Shown here in pieces: positions 62,799 through 64,000 of a DNA stretch of 64,000 nucleotides. A model generated the notes under the pieces. It worked only from the letters and a program-made list of their open reading frames with translations, made no database searches and was not told where the DNA came from. The stretch's first letter is position 1. Each line of letters opens with the position of its first letter. This stretch comes from Hypoxylon rubiginosum (Eukaryota > Ascomycota > Sordariomycetes > Xylariales > Hypoxylaceae): positions 1 through 64,000 of the forward strand of contig CADCXA010000027.1 in the NCBI GenBank assembly GCA_902806565.1. Reading direction: 5' to 3'. A program made the position numbers and the translations under genes.

Positions 62799-63732
62799 AC
62801 CGCACGGTTACTGTGATGATACACTGTGATGCTAGCCACGTCGTCGTTTGGAGTTGACTAGGCTCTCCTCGTATTGCTAGGTAGTTGCTTCTCGACGGTT
62901 CCGTCATCACATACATAACGCTAGACAATGGCTACACAGAGCCCCGGATTGAAGGTGAGAACTGACATAACCAAAGATATCCCTAGGAGTATTCATTTTG
63001 CTGACAGGGAACAAGGTCGCCCACTTGCTGCCCGAACCGCCCCACGCCCCCTTCTGGGTTAATTTTTGCAGGTATAGGCCGTGTTGCGGAGAGCATGGAT
63101 AATAGGAGGAGTGGCGGCGTAGCCTTAATCAATAATTTGTTTTCACTGGGACCGACGCGGTGGCTTTTCGTATGGGAGTCACATCACATAAGTATTGCTT
63201 TTCACATGAGATAGTTGCCCTAATACAGTCTTCACCCCCAAAGCAATTCATGGCGACTTCGGCCCAAGTAACTCTTTTGCCTGGCTTCATTTCCTTGAAC
63301 TCATCTATACTTGATAAGGGATCTCCGAAGCTTATCTACCTAGCTACATGTAGGTAGGCAAGTTCCTAGAGCAGTTTCATCTGTCAACTTCAAATTCAGG
63401 TAGGCTCTCTGTTTACCCAATTAGAAATCAACCGACACGGCATCCGTGGCATATGCATACACTTGATCTCGCGGGACGGCACTGGCCGGAAGGGGGCATC
63501 GGTCATTAAAATCCGGAAATCCGAGGCCTATCAATCTCCAAGTACATACATGATGTAGGCATTGATTGGTACATGATCCACCAAAAGTCTTCTAAAATTT
63601 GTCACCAACTTGCCCGGTGGTCGGACCACCCATATAAGGCACCTACGAGTTTGCTCCCCGCCTTACTGTTAACGTCTTCAAATTTAACATTACCACCAGC
63701 TTTTCTGGAGAAATGCCATAGCTTCAAACGCT
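62799..63732. other. Intergenic, nothing recognised
   Basis: 3' flank of the RG/coiled-coil gene and promoter of the partial gene at the right edge. Short ORFs appear incidental. Confidence 0.5.
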
Positions 63733-64000
63733 ATGGCGACCGAAAACACCCCAGCCGCCGTGGAAGCTCGCGGGCTAGGCAACGAACCGTATAAAAAGGT
63801 TTATTTTAGTTATGGTGGGTATTCTCTACAGCCCAGCTGCGTATATGTATACTTACTGGCTGACTTGGTGTAGCTGTGGAAGCATACAATAAAGCAGTAG
63901 ACCTAGCTAAGCTCCTGTACTACGCCAGCCCTATTAAATACCTCCAAAGTATCTATAGCTCAGTGATCGAGCTGAATGAGTTTAATGCGCTCTCTTCGGA
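63733..64000 (+). CDS. TPR-like protein, 5' part only (runs off window)
   Basis: Exon 1 is 63733-63814 and exon 2 starts at 63,874 and continues past the window edge; 69 codons plus two bases are visible. Intron of 59 nt: GTGGGT donor, GGCTGAC branch, GTGTAG acceptor, phase 1. The spliced start MATENTPAAVEARGLGNEPYKK followed by AVEAYNKAVDLAK resembles the first helix pair of tetratricopeptide repeats. After that, the residues diverge from the usual TPR consensus, so this may be an altered or decaying copy. TPR assignment rests on the GN-x-YKK and Y-KAVDLA pattern only. Confidence 0.55.

Overview
The window is nuclear DNA of a filamentous ascomycete, most like a Sordariomycete. Genes carry short introns (mostly 45-85 nt) with GTAAGT-type donors and CTAAC-type branch sites. 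Recognisable orthologues include a Mediator cyclin C, a calcium-dependent mitochondrial carrier with EF-hands, a SUMO protease, a Syn8-type SNARE and a three-KH RNA-binding protein. The species cannot be named from sequence alone.

Layout. Positions 1 to about 11,580 are an extremely AT-rich block with no meaningful ORF, scarce CpA/TpG and abundant TpA. It looks like repeat-induced point mutation (RIP) debris, i.e. a constitutive heterochromatin isochore. It ends abruptly, and the first gene beyond it is a large chromodomain protein (12,033-16,222, minus). Next, all on the minus strand, come a glycine-zipper protein, two multi-exon conserved hypotheticals (886 and about 691 aa) and an FAD-dependent phenol-hydroxylase-type monooxygenase. 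A SUMO protease of the Ulp/C48 family follows on the plus strand (30,842-33,171). A tandem array of three related two-exon genes for small Cys/His-rich proteins follows (34,095-36,592, minus). A calcium-dependent mitochondrial carrier (minus) and cyclin C/Ssn8 (plus) are then divergently arranged.

From 41.7 to 52.3 kb the DNA is gene-poor, with one two-exon gene of 187 aa in the middle. From 52.3 kb to the right edge come a small mitochondrial-type protein, the Syn8-like SNARE, a MetE-like single-exon enzyme, the KH protein, an RGG/coiled-coil protein and the 5' end of a TPR-like gene that leaves the window.

Functional picture. This is mostly a housekeeping neighbourhood: transcription, SUMO, membrane fusion, mitochondria and RNA binding. 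No biosynthetic cluster is apparent; the monooxygenase stands alone. The most unusual items are the tandem Cys/His-rich gene family with conserved intron phase, inverted arrays of an 11-bp unit in the AT-rich block, a 10-bp palindrome (TACCTAGGTA) repeated in intergenic DNA, and a SNARE with His at the zero-layer position. Exon boundaries were worked out by hand from splice motifs and reading-frame continuity and have no transcript support here.
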